Positions 63,532 to 64,000 of a stretch of DNA of 64,000 bases are shown piece after piece; position 1 is the first letter of the stretch, and each line of letters begins with the position of its first letter. Source of the DNA: Actinomycetota bacterium (lineage in GTDB: Bacteria > Actinomycetota > Thermoleophilia > Solirubrobacterales > 70-9); assembly GCA_005885405.1 (NCBI GenBank), contig VAYN01000019.1, positions 39,204-103,203 on the forward strand, in the 5' to 3' direction. The notes below the pieces were generated by a model. The model saw only the letters and a list, made by a program, of their open reading frames with translations. It made no database searches and was not told where the DNA came from. The translations under genes and the position numbers were made by a program.

Positions 63532-64000
63532 ATGCCGTTTTTTCTCCTCCTGCTGATTTCCGTCCTCGCCGGTCTCGGCGCCGCTTTCCTGACCCACCGC
63601 TGGCCCGGCGGCGAGACGGCGCCGTCGGTTGTCGAGGTCGCGCGCGAGGCCGGCGAGCACGCCACCGGGCCGGCCGGGCGACGCGCAGCGAGAGCGGCGC
63701 GCCTCGATCCGGGGAGGGCGACGGGCCTGGCGCTGACGCTGGCGCTGGCGGTGATCCTCGTCGGCGGCCTGCTGCTGGCCCTGCTGGCAGTCGTCGTCCG
63801 CCAAACCGACGCCCTCTCCGGAATCGACAGCAGCGTCGCCGAGTGGGGAAACACGCACGCGAGCTCCTGGACGCACGACGCCCTCACCCTCGTCACCTAT
63901 CTAGGGGAGACGGTGACCGTCACCGTCGTCGCGGTGGTAGTCGCCGGGGTCGAGTACGTCCGCACGCGCAATCGCTGGGTTGTCCTGTTCCTGCTCGCGG
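63532..64000 (+). CDS. PAP2-family membrane protein, N-terminal part (cut by window end)
   Basis: From ATG 63532 the frame stays open to the window end (156 codons). TM1 FFLLLLISVLAGLGAAFL, a cytoplasmic basic segment, TM2 ATGLALTLALAVILVGGLLL, then DALSGIDSSVAEWGNTHASS, typical of the region before the first PAP2 motif, and VTYLGETVTVTVVAVVVAGV. The catalytic motifs lie beyond the window. Divergent from the preceding PAP2 gene (42 bases). Confidence 0.8.
   Translation, partial: MPFFLLLLISVLAGLGAAFLTHRWPGGETAPSVVEVAREAGEHATGPAGRRAARAARLDPGRATGLALTLALAVILVGGLLLALLAVVVRQTDALSGIDSSVAEWGNTHASSWTHDALTLVTYLGETVTVTVVAVVVAGVEYVRTRNRWVVLFLLA

Overview
The window is very GC-rich, densely coding DNA of an actinobacterial type. 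Several protein signatures point to Thermoleophilia / Solirubrobacterales: a collagen-like surface protein with the N-terminal block LPKNSVGTNQLKKEAVTPGK, a CSLREA-type beta-helix protein ending in a KxxKxTAKFxFSSTE module, a sigma factor with a long Pro/Glu tail, and tandem TetR regulators. The core gene order glmU-prs-rplY-pth ... mfd-SurA-like-eno-ftsB is the conserved actinobacterial one, here spread by inserted genes. The taxonomic call is inference from protein style, not from a search.

Layout. 1-9.3 kb: tandem TetR regulator (5' end outside the window), a peptide/solute-binding lipoprotein, a K+ channel, a GT4 glycosyltransferase, a NAGPA-type glycosidase, and a divergent MarR / MMPL exporter pair. 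9.3-14.8 kb: SGNH hydrolase, then an amino-sugar/surface-glycan group (DegT aminotransferase, GT2, FdtA-like ketoisomerase, hexapeptide acyltransferase). The acyltransferase and the following luciferase-like oxidoreductase are both frameshifted. 14.8-21.9 kb: small metabolic genes, MFS, cupin, arylsulfotransferase-like lipoprotein, a DEAD-box helicase that seems to start at ATC, and an ArsR/SRPBCC operon divergent from a VOC gene with a near-perfect operator. 22.1-24.1 kb: a tightly coupled operon of three unrecognised genes. 24-35.8 kb: membrane protein, collagen-like protein, tRNA-fMet, Ppx/GppA, a possible structured RNA, a TPP enzyme, tRNA-Leu with a clear promoter, a membrane-tethered-looking ECF sigma factor, UPF0173 hydrolase, a catalytically dead rhomboid, class I aldolase, nuclease.

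36-41.6 kb: a coupled McrB-like/McrC-like pair (candidate type IV restriction system with an unusual N-terminal reader-like domain), then a large multi-pass membrane protein whose gene carries two palindromic elements in frame. One of these elements is a sibling of the long hairpin that terminates the MMPL gene about 31 kb away. 41.7-64 kb: housekeeping core (ftsB, eno, SurA-like foldase, mfd, pth, rplY, prs, glmU) with patatin, CSLREA beta-helix, enoyl-CoA hydratase, AarF kinase, GDPD-like and two-TM proteins between them, ending in HdeD, DUF1206, lipid kinase and two PAP2 genes (the last cut by the window end).

The best leads are the 47-bp palindromic element family with one copy inside a reading frame, the three-gene unknown operon, the McrBC-like pair, the fused sigma/anti-sigma protein, two non-canonical start codons (ATC, CTG), and a structured-RNA candidate before a strong terminator.
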